61,085 nt of DNA, taken from positions 1 through 61,085 of the forward strand of contig LSBP01000017.1 in assembly GCA_001577635.1 (NCBI GenBank), in the 5' to 3' direction. Both the position numbers and the translations under genes were made by a program. The notes under the pieces are model-generated. The model made no database searches and had not been told where the DNA came from. It saw only the letters and a program-made list of their open reading frames with translations. Below are positions 29,216 through 39,170 of this stretch, in pieces (the first letter of the stretch is position 1; every line of letters starts with the position of its first letter). The DNA comes from Halomonadaceae bacterium T82-2. Lineage in GTDB: Bacteria; Pseudomonadota; Gammaproteobacteria; Pseudomonadales; Halomonadaceae.

Positions 29216-31597
29216 TCAGCCGGCGGCCGCCGCGGGCGGCGGAACGCCGTCCTGCAGCGCCAGGTCGATCGCCTCGTCGACCCGCTCGATCCAGTGAAAG
29301 GTCAGCCGCTCGCGGGCCGACGCGGGAATCTCCTCCCAGTCGTGCCGGTTGCGGGCCGGCAGCAGCACGGTATGGATGCCGGCCCGCTGGGCGGCCAGCA
29401 CCTTCTCCTTGATGCCGCCCACCGGCAGCACCAGCCCGCGCAGGGTGATCTCGCCGGTCATCGCCAGATCCGGCGCCACGCAGCGTCCGGTCAGCAGCGA
29501 CAACAGGGCGGTGTAGATCGCCACCCCGGCGCTGGGTCCATCCTTGGGAATCGCCCCGGCAGGCACGTGAATGTGAATGTCGTCACCGGCCAGTCGTGCG
29601 GGGTCGAGTCCCAGTGCGCCGGCCTGCGCCTTGATCAGGCTCAGCGCCGCCTGGGCGCTTTCCTTCATCACCTCGCCGAGCTGGCCGGTGAGGATCAGCC
29701 GCCCGCCGCCCTCGGCGCGGCTGGCCTCGATGAACAGGATGTCGCCGCCCACCGGGGTCCAGGCCAGTCCGGTGGCCACGCCGGGCACGCTGGTTCGCAT
29801 CGCCACCTCGTTCTCGAAGCGCGGCGCGCCGAGAATCCCCGGCAGGTCGTCGGCGTCCACCGTCGCTGGCGTGTCGTCACCCTCGGCGACATGCACCGCC
29901 ACGTGGCGAGCCACCGCGCCGATCAACCGCTCCAGGTTGCGTACCCCGGCCTCGCGGGTGTAGTCGCCGACCAGCCGGTGCAGCGCGGCATCGGTCAGGG
30001 TCAGCTGTGCCTCGCCGAGCCCCGTCGCCCGACGCTGCCGCGCCACCAGATAGCGCCGGGCGATCTCGACCTTCTCGGTCTCGGTGTAGCCGGGCAGCTC
30101 GATCACCTCCATGCGGTCACGCAGCGGCCCGGGGATCGCGTCGAGCACGTTGGCGGTGGCGATGAACATCACCCGGGCGAGGTCGAAGGGCACGCCCAGG
30201 TAGTTGTCACGGAAGGTGGCGTTCTGCTCGGGGTCGAGTACCTCGAGCAGGGCGCTGGCAGGGTCGCCCTGAAAGCCGGCATCGAGCTTGTCCATCTCGT
30301 CGAGCATGAACACCGGGTCGCGGGTGCCGGCCTTGCGCAGGGCCTGGATGATGTTGCCGGGCATGGCGCCGATATAGGTCCGCCGATGACCGCGGATCTC
30401 CGCCTCGTCGTGCACCCCACCGAGGCTGACGCGCACGAAGGCACGATCCATCGCCCGGGCGATGCTCTGGCCCAGCGAGGTCTTGCCCACCCCGGGCGGG
30501 CCGACGAAGCACAGGATGGGGCTCTTGCCCTCGGGATTGAGGCGGTGCACGGCCAGGTGTTCGAGGATGCGCGTCTTGATGCGCTCGAGCCCGTAGTGGT
30601 CGGCGTCCAGAATTTCGCGGGCCCGAGCCAGGTCGATCGGGGTCTCGCTGGTGCGCGTCCAGGGCAGCGCCAGCAGCCAGTCGAGATAGGTGCGCGCCAT
30701 GGTATATTCCGCCGCCCCTTCGGGCATCCGCGCCAGACGCGCCAGCTCCCTTTTCGCCTGGGCCTCGGCCTCCTCGGGCATCGGGCAGGCCGCCAGACGC
30801 GCCTCGAGCTCGTGAATCTCGGCATCCCGCTCGCCGCCCTCGCCGAGTTCGCGCTGGATGGTGCGCAGCTGCTCGCGCAGCAGCGCCTCGCGCTGGCGCT
30901 CGCTCATGGACGCCTGGGTGCGCTGGTGGAGCGTCTGTGACAGCTTGAGCACCTCGATACGGTAGTCGAGCAGGCGCTGCACACGCTCCAGCCGGGCGCG
31001 CAGGTCGGTCAGCTCGAGCACTTCCTGCTTCTCCGCGGGGGGCAGGTCCAGGTAGCCGGCGATGGTGTCCGCCAGCAGCCCCGGCTCGTCGATGGCGCGC
31101 ACCGCCCGGGTGAGTTCCTCGGGCAACTGGGGCAGCAGACCCAGGGCTTCCAGGGCGCGGTCGCGCAGAGTCAGCATCCGGGCCTCGATCTCGGGGCCGT
31201 GAACCTCGCGCACGGCAAGGTGCTCGATTCGCGCCAGCAGGAAGGGATAGCCGCCGATGAAATCGAGTACACGAAAGCGCGACTGCCCCTGACAGATCAG
31301 CCGGTGCTCGCTCTCGTCGGCAACATGGCGCAACACCGTGGCCATGGTGCCCACGCGGTAGAGATCCGGTGGACCGGGCTCCTCGACACTCGGGTCGCGC
31401 TGCAACAGCAACCCCAGCGAGCGCCCGCTCTTCATGGCCTCCTGCACGGCGGCGACCGAGCGTGGCCGCCCCACCGATATCGGCAGCACCAGCTGCGGGA
31501 ACAACACCACGCCACGCATTGGCACGATGAGCAACACGTCGTCGGGCAGTGCCTGCTCGACGCTCTCGTCGTCCGCCAGGATGGCTTCGTCCTTCAT
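29216..31597 (-). CDS. lon: ATP-dependent Lon protease (LonA type)
   Basis: Protease of 793 residues, standard LonA length. The N-terminal substrate-binding domain (about 20-210, [19 protein letters not shown]) is followed by the AAA+ module with Walker A GPPGVGKT (366-373) and MLDEMDKL. The protease domain near the C-terminus has PKDGPSAG (catalytic Ser) and the Lys in GGIKEK. Start [11 protein letters not shown] at 31597 has GAGAGGG upstream; the longer frame to 31765 enters the preceding ATPase gene. Position between two P-type ATPases, away from clpX, suggests a second, stress-linked Lon rather than the housekeeping copy (inference). Confidence 0.95.
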   Translation of the reverse strand: MKDEAILADDESVEQALPDDVLLIVPMRGVVLFPQLVLPISVGRPRSVAAVQEAMKSGRSLGLLLQRDPSVEEPGPPDLYRVGTMATVLRHVADESEHRLICQGQSRFRVLDFIGGYPFLLARIEHLAVREVHGPEIEARMLTLRDRALEALGLLPQLPEELTRAVRAIDEPGLLADTIAGYLDLPPAEKQEVLELTDLRARLERVQRLLDYRIEVLKLSQTLHQRTQASMSERQREALLREQLRTIQRELGEGGERDAEIHELEARLAACPMPEEAEAQAKRELARLARMPEGAAEYTMARTYLDWLLALPWTRTSETPIDLARAREILDADHYGLERIKTRILEHLAVHRLNPEGKSPILCFVGPPGVGKTSLGQSIARAMDRAFVRVSLGGVHDEAEIRGHRRTYIGAMPGNIIQALRKAGTRDPVFMLDEMDKLDAGFQGDPASALLEVLDPEQNATFRDNYLGVPFDLARVMFIATANVLDAIPGPLRDRMEVIELPGYTETEKVEIARRYLVARQRRATGLGEAQLTLTDAALHRLVGDYTREAGVRNLERLIGAVARHVAVHVAEGDDTPATVDADDLPGILGAPRFENEVAMRTSVPGVATGLAWTPVGGDILFIEASRAEGGGRLILTGQLGEVMKESAQAALSLIKAQAGALGLDPARLAGDDIHIHVPAGAIPKDGPSAGVAIYTALLSLLTGRCVAPDLAMTGEITLRGLVLPVGGIKEKVLAAQRAGIHTVLLPARNRHDWEEIPASARERLTFHWIERVDEAIDLALQDGVPPPAAAAG

Positions 31598-31673
31598 GAT
31601 CCCTCTCCCCGGCCCGTTCGCCCTCCCCTGCGAAGATAGGCCGGGCGCCGGGGACCCGGCGAGACAACCTGCC

Positions 31674-33581
31674 TCAGCCTTGATCGAGCGCAGGTTTCGG
31701 CGCCACATCGTCCGCCAGATCGCGGGAGACCCAGGCCACGCGCAGCGCATTGGCCACCGCCGCAACGTCGATCAGCTCCTGAACCAGCGCCCCGGCCACC
31801 GGCGGCAGGTAGCCCAGCGCGGCCACCCCGACGGCGATCAGGCTCAGCGCCATGCCGCCGACCGCACTCTGCAGTGCGATACGCCGCAGCCGGTCGCCGA
31901 TGTGCAGCACCTCGTCGGCACGCTGCAGGGCGCTGTCGAGGATCACCACGCTCGCCGCCTCGGACGTCACCGCACTGCCCTGGCCGAACGCCACGCCCAC
32001 GGTGGCCGCCGCCAGCGCCGGGGCGTCGTTGATGCCGTCGCCCATGAACAGCACGCCGTCGTGCGTGGCGAGCTCGCGAACCAGTGCCAGCTTGGTTTCC
32101 GGGCTCTGCCCCGCGCGTACCTCGTCGATCCCCACCTGCTCGGCCAGGTAGCGCACCTCGCTCTCGCGATCCCCCGACACCAGCAGCACCCGCCGGAAGC
32201 CGTGGCGCGGCCCCAGGTGGGCGATGAACGCCGGCCCCTCGCGGCGCGGCTCGTCGCGGAAGCGGCAGGTCGCCGCATAGGTGCCGTCGATGCACACCAC
32301 GCACTCCAGGCCGCCCTGCACCGGCGGCAGCGAGGTCTCGGGAGCGCGCGCGAGCAGCTGGCGGCGGCCGGTCACCGTGATGCGGCGGCCGTCGACGCGT
32401 CCTTCCAGCCCCTCGCCGGGGGCTTCATGGATCTCGCGGGTCTCCTGCAGGGGAACGCCTTCCGCCCGGGCGGCGGCGAGCACCGCCCCGGCCAGCGGGT
32501 GGCGGGAGTAGCGCTCGAGACTCGCCAGGACGCCGAGCACCGCCTCGCGGGACTGGCCGGGTGCCGTGTCGATCTCAGTCAGTTGGGGTTCGCCGTAGGT
32601 GAGCGTGCCGGTCTTGTCGAAGACCGCCACGCGGCAGGTGGCGATGCGCTCCAGCGCCGCCGGATCGCGGATGATGATGCCGCGTCGGGCGGCCAGCGAG
32701 ATCGCGCCGATGATCGCCACCGGGATGGCGATGATCAGCGGGCAGGGGGTCGCCACCACCAACACGCTCAAAAAGCGCACCGGGTCCTGGCTGGCCAGGC
32801 CGGCTGCGGCGGCGACGAGGATCGCCAGCGGGGTGTAGACCGCACCTATGCGATCGCCCAGGCGGCGCAGCCGCGGGCGATGCTGCTCGGCATCGCGCAT
32901 GACCTGCATGATCTGCGCATAGCGCGAGTCCGCGGCGCGCCGGTCGGCGCGGATCGTCAGCACGCCCTCGCCATTGAGCGCCCCGGACAGTACCGCCGAA
33001 CCGGGCGCCTTGGGCAGCAGGAAGGGCTCGCCGGTGAGATAGGCCTCGTTCATGGTGCTGTGGCCCTCGAGCACCGTGCCGTCCACCGGGCAGGCCTCGT
33101 GGGGATGCACCTCGAGCCGGTCGCCGACGGCGACCGCGGCCAGCGGGACGTCCTCCGTCCCCGTCTCGCGGCAGCGGTGGGCCACCGCCGGCAGGCGCCG
33201 GGCCAGCGCCTCGAGGGCGAAGGAGGCACGCCGCACCGCCCAGCTCTCCAGCGCCTGGCCGCCGGCGAGCATCAGCACCACCAGGGCGCCGGCCAGCAGT
33301 TCGCCCAGCACGTAGGCGACGACGATCGACAGCCCCGCCAGCACGTCGGCCCCCAGCACGCCCTCGCGCAGGCGCACCAGCAGGTCCATCAGCAGGGGCA
33401 GTCCGGCGATCAGGGCCAGCCACAGCGGCAGCGCCGGCCAGGTCAGCGACCCGGCGAGACGGAGATCACCGATCGCCAGACGCAGGCCCAGCGACACGGC
33501 GATCGCGCCCAGCACCAGGGCGGCGATCAACGCGTTGCGTCGCCAGGGGCCGGACGCGGCAGGGGTCGGTTCGGATGACAT
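31674..33581 (-). CDS. P1B-like heavy-metal-type P-type ATPase with TPCP motif
   Basis: Membrane ATPase of 635 residues. It has the actuator TGEP (NEAYLTGEPFLLP), the phosphorylation motif DKTGTLT, the hinge GDGINDAPAL and the membrane motif VVATPCPLIIAIP. The membrane motif is TPCP rather than the CPC of copper/zinc pumps or SPC of cobalt pumps, and no N-terminal metal-binding domain (CxxC) is present. The transported ion is therefore uncertain. It is the first gene of a leftward cluster with lon, an outer-membrane barrel and a P2-type ATPase. Confidence 0.88.
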   Translation of the reverse strand: MSSEPTPAASGPWRRNALIAALVLGAIAVSLGLRLAIGDLRLAGSLTWPALPLWLALIAGLPLLMDLLVRLREGVLGADVLAGLSIVVAYVLGELLAGALVVLMLAGGQALESWAVRRASFALEALARRLPAVAHRCRETGTEDVPLAAVAVGDRLEVHPHEACPVDGTVLEGHSTMNEAYLTGEPFLLPKAPGSAVLSGALNGEGVLTIRADRRAADSRYAQIMQVMRDAEQHRPRLRRLGDRIGAVYTPLAILVAAAAGLASQDPVRFLSVLVVATPCPLIIAIPVAIIGAISLAARRGIIIRDPAALERIATCRVAVFDKTGTLTYGEPQLTEIDTAPGQSREAVLGVLASLERYSRHPLAGAVLAAARAEGVPLQETREIHEAPGEGLEGRVDGRRITVTGRRQLLARAPETSLPPVQGGLECVVCIDGTYAATCRFRDEPRREGPAFIAHLGPRHGFRRVLLVSGDRESEVRYLAEQVGIDEVRAGQSPETKLALVRELATHDGVLFMGDGINDAPALAAATVGVAFGQGSAVTSEAASVVILDSALQRADEVLHIGDRLRRIALQSAVGGMALSLIAVGVAALGYLPPVAGALVQELIDVAAVANALRVAWVSRDLADDVAPKPALDQG

Positions 33582-33679
33582 CGGCGCTCTCCCGGGGCTG
33601 GACGACCGAGCGGGGTTTCCGGCTCCGGTCTTCCCGGCTCAGGTCTTTACAGATAGTCCAGATAGAGAGCGCTGTGGCG

Positions 33680-33704
33680 AAAAAGTACGCCGCCGAGGCG
33701 GCGT
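33680..33704 (-). terminator. Intrinsic terminator of the tetronate operon
   Basis: On the minus strand ACGCCGCC-TC-GGCGGCGT (33687-33704) is followed by ACTTTTT. It sits directly after the last gene of the operon (stop 33709). Confidence 0.8.
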
Positions 33705-33708
33705 GAGG

Positions 33709-34602
33709 TCAGGATTGCGGCGAGTCAGGGGTAAGCAGCGTGATCAGCTCGGGCACCAGGCGCTCGCCGTGGCCGGCCTCGTTGATGCGTCGGTACAGCG
33801 ACTCGATGGCCCCGGCCACCTCGCGCTCGGCACCGAGGTCGGCGGCCATGGCGTTGTAGTAGCCGATATCCTTGAAGGTGTTGGCGAGGCTGAAGCGGAA
33901 GCCCGAGGCATCCTCGGCGCTGATGAACGGCCGCAGACGCTCGAGCACCACGCCCGCGCCGCCGCCGTTGCCCAGCACCTCGAGCAGCGCCGCGGCGTCG
34001 ATGCCTCCCGCCCGGGCCGCGGCCGCCGCCTCGGCCAGCACCGCGCTGAAGCCCAGCGAGACGAAGTTGTGCAGCAGCTTGAGAGTGTGCCCCGAGCCCA
34101 CCGGGCCGCCGTGGGTGATGTTCTCCGCGAAGTCCTCGAGCAGCGGCCGGACCTCCTGGAACAGCGCCTCGGGCGCGCCGACGATCAGGTTCAGCCGCCC
34201 CTCGGCGGCCTCCTTCGGGGTGCGCGTCATCGCCGCGTCCATGAAGCGCCCGCCCGCGGCGGCCACCCGCTCGGCGACCGCCTCGGTGGAGCTGGGGATC
34301 GCCGTGGAGCAGTCGATGACCACGGCGCCTTCATCGAGCCCCTCGAGCACGCCGTCGGCCTCGAACAGCACGCTTTCCACCTGCGGGGTGCCGGTGACGC
34401 AGAGGATCACCACCTCGGCGCCCCGGGCCACCTCGCGCGGGGTGGCCATGGGCGTGGCGCCGGCGGCCAGCAGGTCGTCGACCGGCTGGTTGCCGGGATG
34501 CTCGAGAAAGCGCAGCGTGTGGCCGTGGCGCAGCAGGTTGGCGGCGATGCCGTGGCCCATCAGGCCGATGCCGATCATGCCGATCGTGCGGGGCGTGCTC
34601 AT
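33709..34602 (-). CDS. NAD(P)-dependent beta-hydroxyacid dehydrogenase, atypical
   Basis: Oxidoreductase of 297 residues of the 3-hydroxyisobutyrate/LtnD family. The cofactor motif is GMIGIGLMGHG and the catalytic Lys region is HTLKLLHNF. The substrate-binding signature, usually DAPVSGG, reads DAAMTRTPKEAAEGRL here, so its substrate probably differs from that of the LtnD at the head of the operon. Last of ten genes, 27 bp after the aldehyde dehydrogenase and ended by an intrinsic terminator. A role on a C4 acid or on tartronate-like intermediates is inferred from context only. Confidence 0.85.
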   Translation of the reverse strand: MSTPRTIGMIGIGLMGHGIAANLLRHGHTLRFLEHPGNQPVDDLLAAGATPMATPREVARGAEVVILCVTGTPQVESVLFEADGVLEGLDEGAVVIDCSTAIPSSTEAVAERVAAAGGRFMDAAMTRTPKEAAEGRLNLIVGAPEALFQEVRPLLEDFAENITHGGPVGSGHTLKLLHNFVSLGFSAVLAEAAAAARAGGIDAAALLEVLGNGGGAGVVLERLRPFISAEDASGFRFSLANTFKDIGYYNAMAADLGAEREVAGAIESLYRRINEAGHGERLVPELITLLTPDSPQS

Positions 34603-34629
34603 GGTGTCGTCCTCGTGTCTCGATGTCCG

Positions 34630-36090
34630 TCAGCCGTGGCGGATGGCCACGGTCTTGATCTGGGTGAAGCTCCGGAGCCCCTCGAAGCCCTTCTCGCGGC
34701 CGTGGCCGGAGCGACCGACGCCGCCGAAGGGCAGCTCCACCCCGCCGGCCGCGCCGTAGTCGTTGATGAACACCTGGCCGCTGCGGATGCGCTTGGCCAG
34801 GCGCAGCTGGCGCCCGCCGTCGCGGGTCCAGATGCCCGCGCACAGGCCGTACTCGGTGGCGTTGGCCAGGCGCACCGCCTCGGCCTCGCCGGAAAAGCGC
34901 TGCACCGCCAGCACCGGGCCGAACAACTCCTCGCGCAGCACCGCATGGTCGTCGGGAATGTCGACCAGCACCCGCGGCACCACGAAGTGGCCGCCGGCGG
35001 GCGCGCCCTCGGCCAGCCGCCCCTGTGCCAGGGTGCGGATGCCGTCGGCGTGTGCCGCGTCGAGCCGGCGCTCCAGCTGCTCGCGCTGGCGGGCGTTGAT
35101 CAGCGGCCCGCAGTCCGGATCACGCTCCCCGGCGTCGCAGCGCAGGGCGGCGAAGCGCTCGGCGAGCCGCGCCAGCACGGCGTCGTGGCAGGCGTCCTCG
35201 ACCAGCAGGCGGCTGCCCGCCGAGCAGGTCTGCCCGGCGTTCTGGATGATCCCGCGCACCACCGCGTCCAGCGCGCTGTCGAGGTCGGCGTCGGCGAACA
35301 CCACCTGGGGCGACTTGCCGCCCAGCTCCAGGGTCACCGGCACGTGGTTGACCGCCGCCGCCTGGGTGACCCGGGTGCCGGTGGCCGGCGAGCCGGTGAA
35401 CGACAGGTGCTGGATGCCGGGATGCGCGGCCAGCGCGGCCCCCGCCTCGCTCCCCAGGCCGGTCACCACGTTGAGCGCCCCGGGCGGCAGGCCGCAGTCC
35501 ACGGCGAGACGCGCCAGGCGCAGCACGCTCAGGCAGGCGTCCTCGGCGGGCTTGAGCACCACGGTGTTGCCCGCGGCCAGGGCGGCGGCCACGCAGCGCC
35601 CGAAGATCTGCGCCGGGTAGTTCCAGGGCGTGATCTGCGCGCACACGCCGAACGGCTCGCGCAGGGTCATCACCGCATAGTCGGCGGCGAACGGAATCGT
35701 CTCGCCGTGGAGCTTGTCGGCCGCCCCGGCGTAGAAGTGGAAGTAGCGGGCACAGGCGGCGATGTCGCCGCGGGCCTGGCGCAGCGGCTTGCCGGTGTCG
35801 GCGCACTCCAGCGCGGCCAGCGCCTCGGCGTCGGCCTCGATGGCCCGGGCGAAGGTCTCCAGCCATTCGCCGCGGCGCCGCGCCGTCCAGGCCTGCCAGT
35901 CACCCAGCTCGCCGTCGAAGGCCTGGCGGGCGGCGGCGACGGCGCGGTCGACGTGCTCGGCCTCGCAGCGGGCGATGGCGGCGAGGGGCTCGCCGCGGGC
36001 GGGGGCCTCCACGCTCAGGGTCTGCGGCGTGGTGATCCAGTCGCCGCCGATCAGGGCCTTGGGTGGCGGCAGGGCGTCGTTGAGTGTCAT
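34630..36090 (-). CDS. NAD(P)-dependent aldehyde dehydrogenase
   Basis: Enzyme of 486 residues, standard ALDH length. Visible motifs are the Rossmann entry ITPWNYPAQIF, the general base region LELGGKSPQ and the catalytic cysteine in NAGQTCSAGSR, with the C-terminal ELPFGGVGRSG. It oxidises an aldehyde to its acid; betaine-aldehyde-like relatives are common. In this operon it might oxidise a tetrose to erythronate or threonate, or clear a C2/C3 aldehyde (inference). The start MTLNDALPPP at 36090 has GAGGAGAG at 6-nt spacing. It lies 31 bp after the TRAP permease gene. Confidence 0.92.
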   Translation of the reverse strand: MTLNDALPPPKALIGGDWITTPQTLSVEAPARGEPLAAIARCEAEHVDRAVAAARQAFDGELGDWQAWTARRRGEWLETFARAIEADAEALAALECADTGKPLRQARGDIAACARYFHFYAGAADKLHGETIPFAADYAVMTLREPFGVCAQITPWNYPAQIFGRCVAAALAAGNTVVLKPAEDACLSVLRLARLAVDCGLPPGALNVVTGLGSEAGAALAAHPGIQHLSFTGSPATGTRVTQAAAVNHVPVTLELGGKSPQVVFADADLDSALDAVVRGIIQNAGQTCSAGSRLLVEDACHDAVLARLAERFAALRCDAGERDPDCGPLINARQREQLERRLDAAHADGIRTLAQGRLAEGAPAGGHFVVPRVLVDIPDDHAVLREELFGPVLAVQRFSGEAEAVRLANATEYGLCAGIWTRDGGRQLRLAKRIRSGQVFINDYGAAGGVELPFGGVGRSGHGREKGFEGLRSFTQIKTVAIRHG

Positions 36091-36121
36091 GAACGTCTCT
36101 CCTCGTCGGGGCATGCCGGGC

Positions 36122-37396
36122 TCAATACAGCAGCTCGACCAGCCCCATGGAAATCCAGGGCAGATAGGTGATCGCCAGCAGGCAGGCCAGCACCACCAGC
36201 ACGAAGCGCAGCAGCCAGGGCAGCAGCTGGTCGATGGGCAGCCTGGCCACCGCACAGGCGGCGAACAGGTTGACCCCCAGCGGTGGCGTGAACATGCCCA
36301 GCGCCAGGTTGACGACGATGATCAGCCCGAAGTGCACCGGGTCGATGCCGTACTGCACGGCGATCGGCGTGAAGATCGGCGCCAGCACCAGGATCGCCGC
36401 CGAGGTCTCGATGAACATGCCGACCACCAGCAGCATGACGTTGACCGCCAGCAGGAAGGCGATGGGGCTGTCGAAGACCTGGGTCACCCAGCCGGCCACC
36501 TCGCGGGGCAGCCCGGTGCGGCTGATCAGGAAGCTGAACAGCGCGGCGGCGGCGATGATCAGCATGACCGCCGCGGTGGAGACCACGCTGTGACGCAGGA
36601 TCGGCCAGAGCTCGGCCAGGCTCAGTTCGCGATACACCAGCCCGCCGACGATCAGCGCGTAGACCACCGCCACCGCCGAGGCTTCGGTGGGCGTGAACAC
36701 GCCGCCGTAGATGCCGCCGATCACCACCATCGGCATCAGCAGCGCCACCCAGGCGCGCCTGAGGGCGACGGGGAAGGCGCTGCGCTCCTCGCGATCGCGC
36801 AGGCCGTAGCCGCGAATCTTGCAGAACAGGTACAGGAACAGCAGCAGGGAGCCGCCGATCAGCAGCCCCGGCCCGATGCCGGCGATGAACAGCTTGCCGA
36901 TCGAGGTGTCGGTGCTCACACCGTAGAGGATCAGCGGGATCGAGGGCGGGATCAGCACCCCCAGCTCGGCCGAGGAGGCCTGGATCGCCGCGGCCAGCGG
37001 ACGCGGGTAGTCGTGCTTGACCATCGCCGGAATCAGGATCGAGCCGATGGCGAAGGTGGTCGCCACGCTCGAGCCCGACACCGCGGCGAACAGCATGCAG
37101 GTCAGCACGCAGGTCATCGCCAGGCCGCCCTGCAGCCCGCCGACCACCGACTTGGCCAGGTCCACCAGGCGCCGCGAGATGCCCCCGGCGGCCATCAGGT
37201 TGCCGGCCAGGATGAAGAAGGGAATCGCCATCAGCGGAAACTTGTCGATGCCCACGAACATCTGCTGGGGCACCAGCAGCAGCGGCAGCCGCGAGAAGAA
37301 CTCGATGCCGATGACCGAGGCCAGCACGATGGACACGGCGATCGGCACGCCGAGCGCGAAGAACAGGATCAGGGACAGACCGATGGCCGCATTCAT
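36122..37396 (-). CDS. dctM: TRAP transporter large permease, DctM subunit
   Basis: Integral membrane subunit of 424 residues with about twelve helices. The family pattern is clear: PLMAIPFFILAGNLMAAGGI, GSSVATTFAIGSI, GVLIPPSIPLILYGV and GVFTPTEASAVAVVYAL. It moves the substrate with Na+ after delivery by the periplasmic binding protein. It overlaps the small permease gene by four bases (ATGA). Placed in an operon for four-carbon sugar acids, it probably imports erythronate and/or threonate. Confidence 0.95.
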   Translation of the reverse strand: MNAAIGLSLILFFALGVPIAVSIVLASVIGIEFFSRLPLLLVPQQMFVGIDKFPLMAIPFFILAGNLMAAGGISRRLVDLAKSVVGGLQGGLAMTCVLTCMLFAAVSGSSVATTFAIGSILIPAMVKHDYPRPLAAAIQASSAELGVLIPPSIPLILYGVSTDTSIGKLFIAGIGPGLLIGGSLLLFLYLFCKIRGYGLRDREERSAFPVALRRAWVALLMPMVVIGGIYGGVFTPTEASAVAVVYALIVGGLVYRELSLAELWPILRHSVVSTAAVMLIIAAAALFSFLISRTGLPREVAGWVTQVFDSPIAFLLAVNVMLLVVGMFIETSAAILVLAPIFTPIAVQYGIDPVHFGLIIVVNLALGMFTPPLGVNLFAACAVARLPIDQLLPWLLRFVLVVLACLLAITYLPWISMGLVELLY

Positions 37397-37992
37397 GGAC
37401 GCGCCTCCTTGTCGTGGAGGGAAGCGGCATCGGAGGCCGCGACGGTGGGAGCGGGCGGCACGCTGGTCGCCTCGGTGGCATCATCCGCCTCGGCACCGGC
37501 GGTCACGCCCACGGCCTCGCGGCCGCTCCACTGCGCCGCCAGGCGCGCCAGCACCGACAGCAGCGCCAGGGCCGAGCCCACCGGCATGGCCGCATAGGCC
37601 CAGGCGATCGAGATGCCCAGGCCCGAGAGCATCTGGGTGCGCACGCGCCAGGTCATTGCCGCGCCGTACTGGATCAGCACCCACAGCGCCACCACGCAGC
37701 ACAGCGCGATCAGCGTCTCGATCCAGATCAGCCGGCGCTGCGGCAGCAGCTTGTAGATGACCTCCACGGACATCATGAAGCCGCCGCGGAAGCCCGCCGC
37801 CGCGCCCAGGAACACGCACCAGATCATCGCCGAACGCGAGATCACCTCGGACCACGTCGAGGGGGCATCGAACACGAAGCGTGTCAGCACCTGGTAGAAG
37901 CCCAGCAGCACCGACACGATCAGCATGACGACCGCCCCGATCATCGCCACGCGGGTCGTCCAGCGCTCCAGGCCCAGGAATCGCTCTAGCAT
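37393..37992 (-). CDS. dctQ: TRAP transporter small permease, DctQ subunit
   Basis: Membrane subunit of about 199 residues with four helices (VAMIGAVVMLIVSVLLGFYQVLTRF and later segments) and the DctQ-type WSEVISRSAMIWCVFLGAAAGFR motif. The C-terminal about 40 residues are low-complexity, rich in Ala, Glu and Thr, and probably cytoplasmic. The ATG at 37992 was chosen because AAGGTG lies 6 nt upstream; a GTG at 38001 lacks a ribosome site. A perfect hairpin (38017-38042) separates it from dctP. Confidence 0.9.
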   Translation of the reverse strand: MLERFLGLERWTTRVAMIGAVVMLIVSVLLGFYQVLTRFVFDAPSTWSEVISRSAMIWCVFLGAAAGFRGGFMMSVEVIYKLLPQRRLIWIETLIALCCVVALWVLIQYGAAMTWRVRTQMLSGLGISIAWAYAAMPVGSALALLSVLARLAAQWSGREAVGVTAGAEADDATEATSVPPAPTVAASDAASLHDKEARP

Positions 37993-38016
37993 AATCGTCA
38001 CCTTGTCGACACGAGA

Positions 38017-38042
38017 GGCCCGGCACCCGCGGGTGCCGGGCC
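38017..38042 (-). terminator. Hairpin between dctP and dctQ
   Basis: GGCCCGGCACCC-GC-GGGTGCCGGGCC is a perfect 12-bp inverted repeat without a T-run, directly after the binding-protein gene. Such structures usually protect the upstream mRNA or cause partial termination, giving more binding protein than permease. Confidence 0.6.
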
Positions 38043-38048
38043 GTCACC

Positions 38049-39062
38049 TCAGCTGGCCTGGTAGCACTGGCTGCCGTGGATGCGATCGAGCATCTCGCTG
38101 CCGTACTCGTCGGTGTAGATCTTGTAGGCCGGCTGGACGGCCTCCTGGAAGGGCGCCTTGTCGATGTCGGTCTCGACCTGCATGCCCTTGTCACGCAGCA
38201 GCTTGACGCCTTCCTTCTCGAGGCGGCTGACCTCGTCGCGGGTGGCCTTGGCCGAGGCCTCGGCGGCCTGCTTGAACCAGCCGCGCTCCTCCTCGGAGAG
38301 CCCGTCGAGCAGCACCGGCGACCCCAGCACCACCGCCGGCGAGTAGACGTGACCGGTCAGCGAGAGGTGGTCCTGAACCTCCCAGAACTTGGTGGCGACG
38401 ATCACCGTGATGGGGTTTTCCTGCCCGTCGACGGTGCCCTGCTGCAGCGCGGTGAACAGCTCCGGGAAGGCCATCGGCGTGGGGTGCGCGCCCATCGCCT
38501 TGAAGGCCGCCATGTGCACCTTGTTCTCCATGGTGCGGATCTTCAGCCCCTCGACATCTGCCGGGGTCTTGACCGCGCGCTTGCTGTTGGTCAGGTGACG
38601 GAAGCCGTTCTCGGACCACGCCAGTCCCACCAGGTTGTGCTCGCCCATCTTGTCCAGCAGGTCCTGGCCGATGGGGCCGTCCAGCACGCAGCGCGCCTGC
38701 TTGTAGTCCTTGAACAGGAACGGCAGGTCGAGCACGTAGGTCTGGGGCACGAAGTTGCCCAGCGGGCCGGTCGAGGTGATCACCACGTCCACGGTGCCGA
38801 TCTGCAGGCCTTCGATCATCGCCCGTTCGCCGCCCAGCGAGCCGGAGGGATGCTCCTCGACCTGGAACTCGCCGTCGCTCAGGCGCTCCAGGGTCTCCTT
38901 GAAGGCATCGGCGCCCACCGAGTAGTGGGAGCTGTCGGACAGCGTGTGGCCCAGGGTGATGGTCTGCGCGGCCTCGGCGTTGACGGCGGTCAGCGACAGC
39001 AGCGAGGCGGTGACGCCGGCCACGGCGGCGGCCAGCGAGCGGCGTGAGAGGGTCTTGCTCAT
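38049..39062 (-). CDS. dctP: TRAP transporter substrate-binding protein, DctP
   Basis: Periplasmic protein of 337 residues. Residues 1-32 form a signal peptide (SRRSLAAAVAG, cleavage after AEA), with a twin-arginine-like start. The DctP domain shows ITLGHTLSDSSHYSVGADAFKE, the conserved Arg region VEGLKIRTMENKVH and TALQQGTVDGQENPITVI. It captures the organic acid for the DctQM permease. Context points to a C4 sugar acid such as erythronate or threonate. It lies just after an intergenic repeat (39099-39142) that separates it from denD, and a hairpin follows the gene. Confidence 0.93.
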   Translation of the reverse strand: MSKTLSRRSLAAAVAGVTASLLSLTAVNAEAAQTITLGHTLSDSSHYSVGADAFKETLERLSDGEFQVEEHPSGSLGGERAMIEGLQIGTVDVVITSTGPLGNFVPQTYVLDLPFLFKDYKQARCVLDGPIGQDLLDKMGEHNLVGLAWSENGFRHLTNSKRAVKTPADVEGLKIRTMENKVHMAAFKAMGAHPTPMAFPELFTALQQGTVDGQENPITVIVATKFWEVQDHLSLTGHVYSPAVVLGSPVLLDGLSEEERGWFKQAAEASAKATRDEVSRLEKEGVKLLRDKGMQVETDIDKAPFQEAVQPAYKIYTDEYGSEMLDRIHGSQCYQAS

Positions 39063-39098
39063 TGTTATTTCCTCGATAGGCAGTGATGACAGCTAGGC

Positions 39099-39142
39099 TT
39101 TGCCTGAAAACTGGCTGCGCTCGCCGACTTTTCGGACAAACC
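39099..39142. repeat. Short intergenic palindromic repeat, copy B
   Basis: TTTGCCTGAAAACTGGC pairs with GCCGACTTTTCGGACAAA around a TGCGCTC loop. It has the outer arms of copies A and C without their 90-bp core. It lies between denD and dctP inside the tetronate operon. Confidence 0.7.
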
Positions 39143-39170
39143 CCAGGAGTGGCCCCGAACGGCTCGGGGG

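Noticed and set aside
29159-30940. Rightward 593-residue open frame
   Set aside because: Antisense to lon.
33535-36171. Rightward 878-residue open frame
   Set aside because: Antisense to the aldehyde and beta-hydroxyacid dehydrogenase genes; its Gly/Ala/Arg/His-rich product is typical of antisense frames in high-GC DNA.
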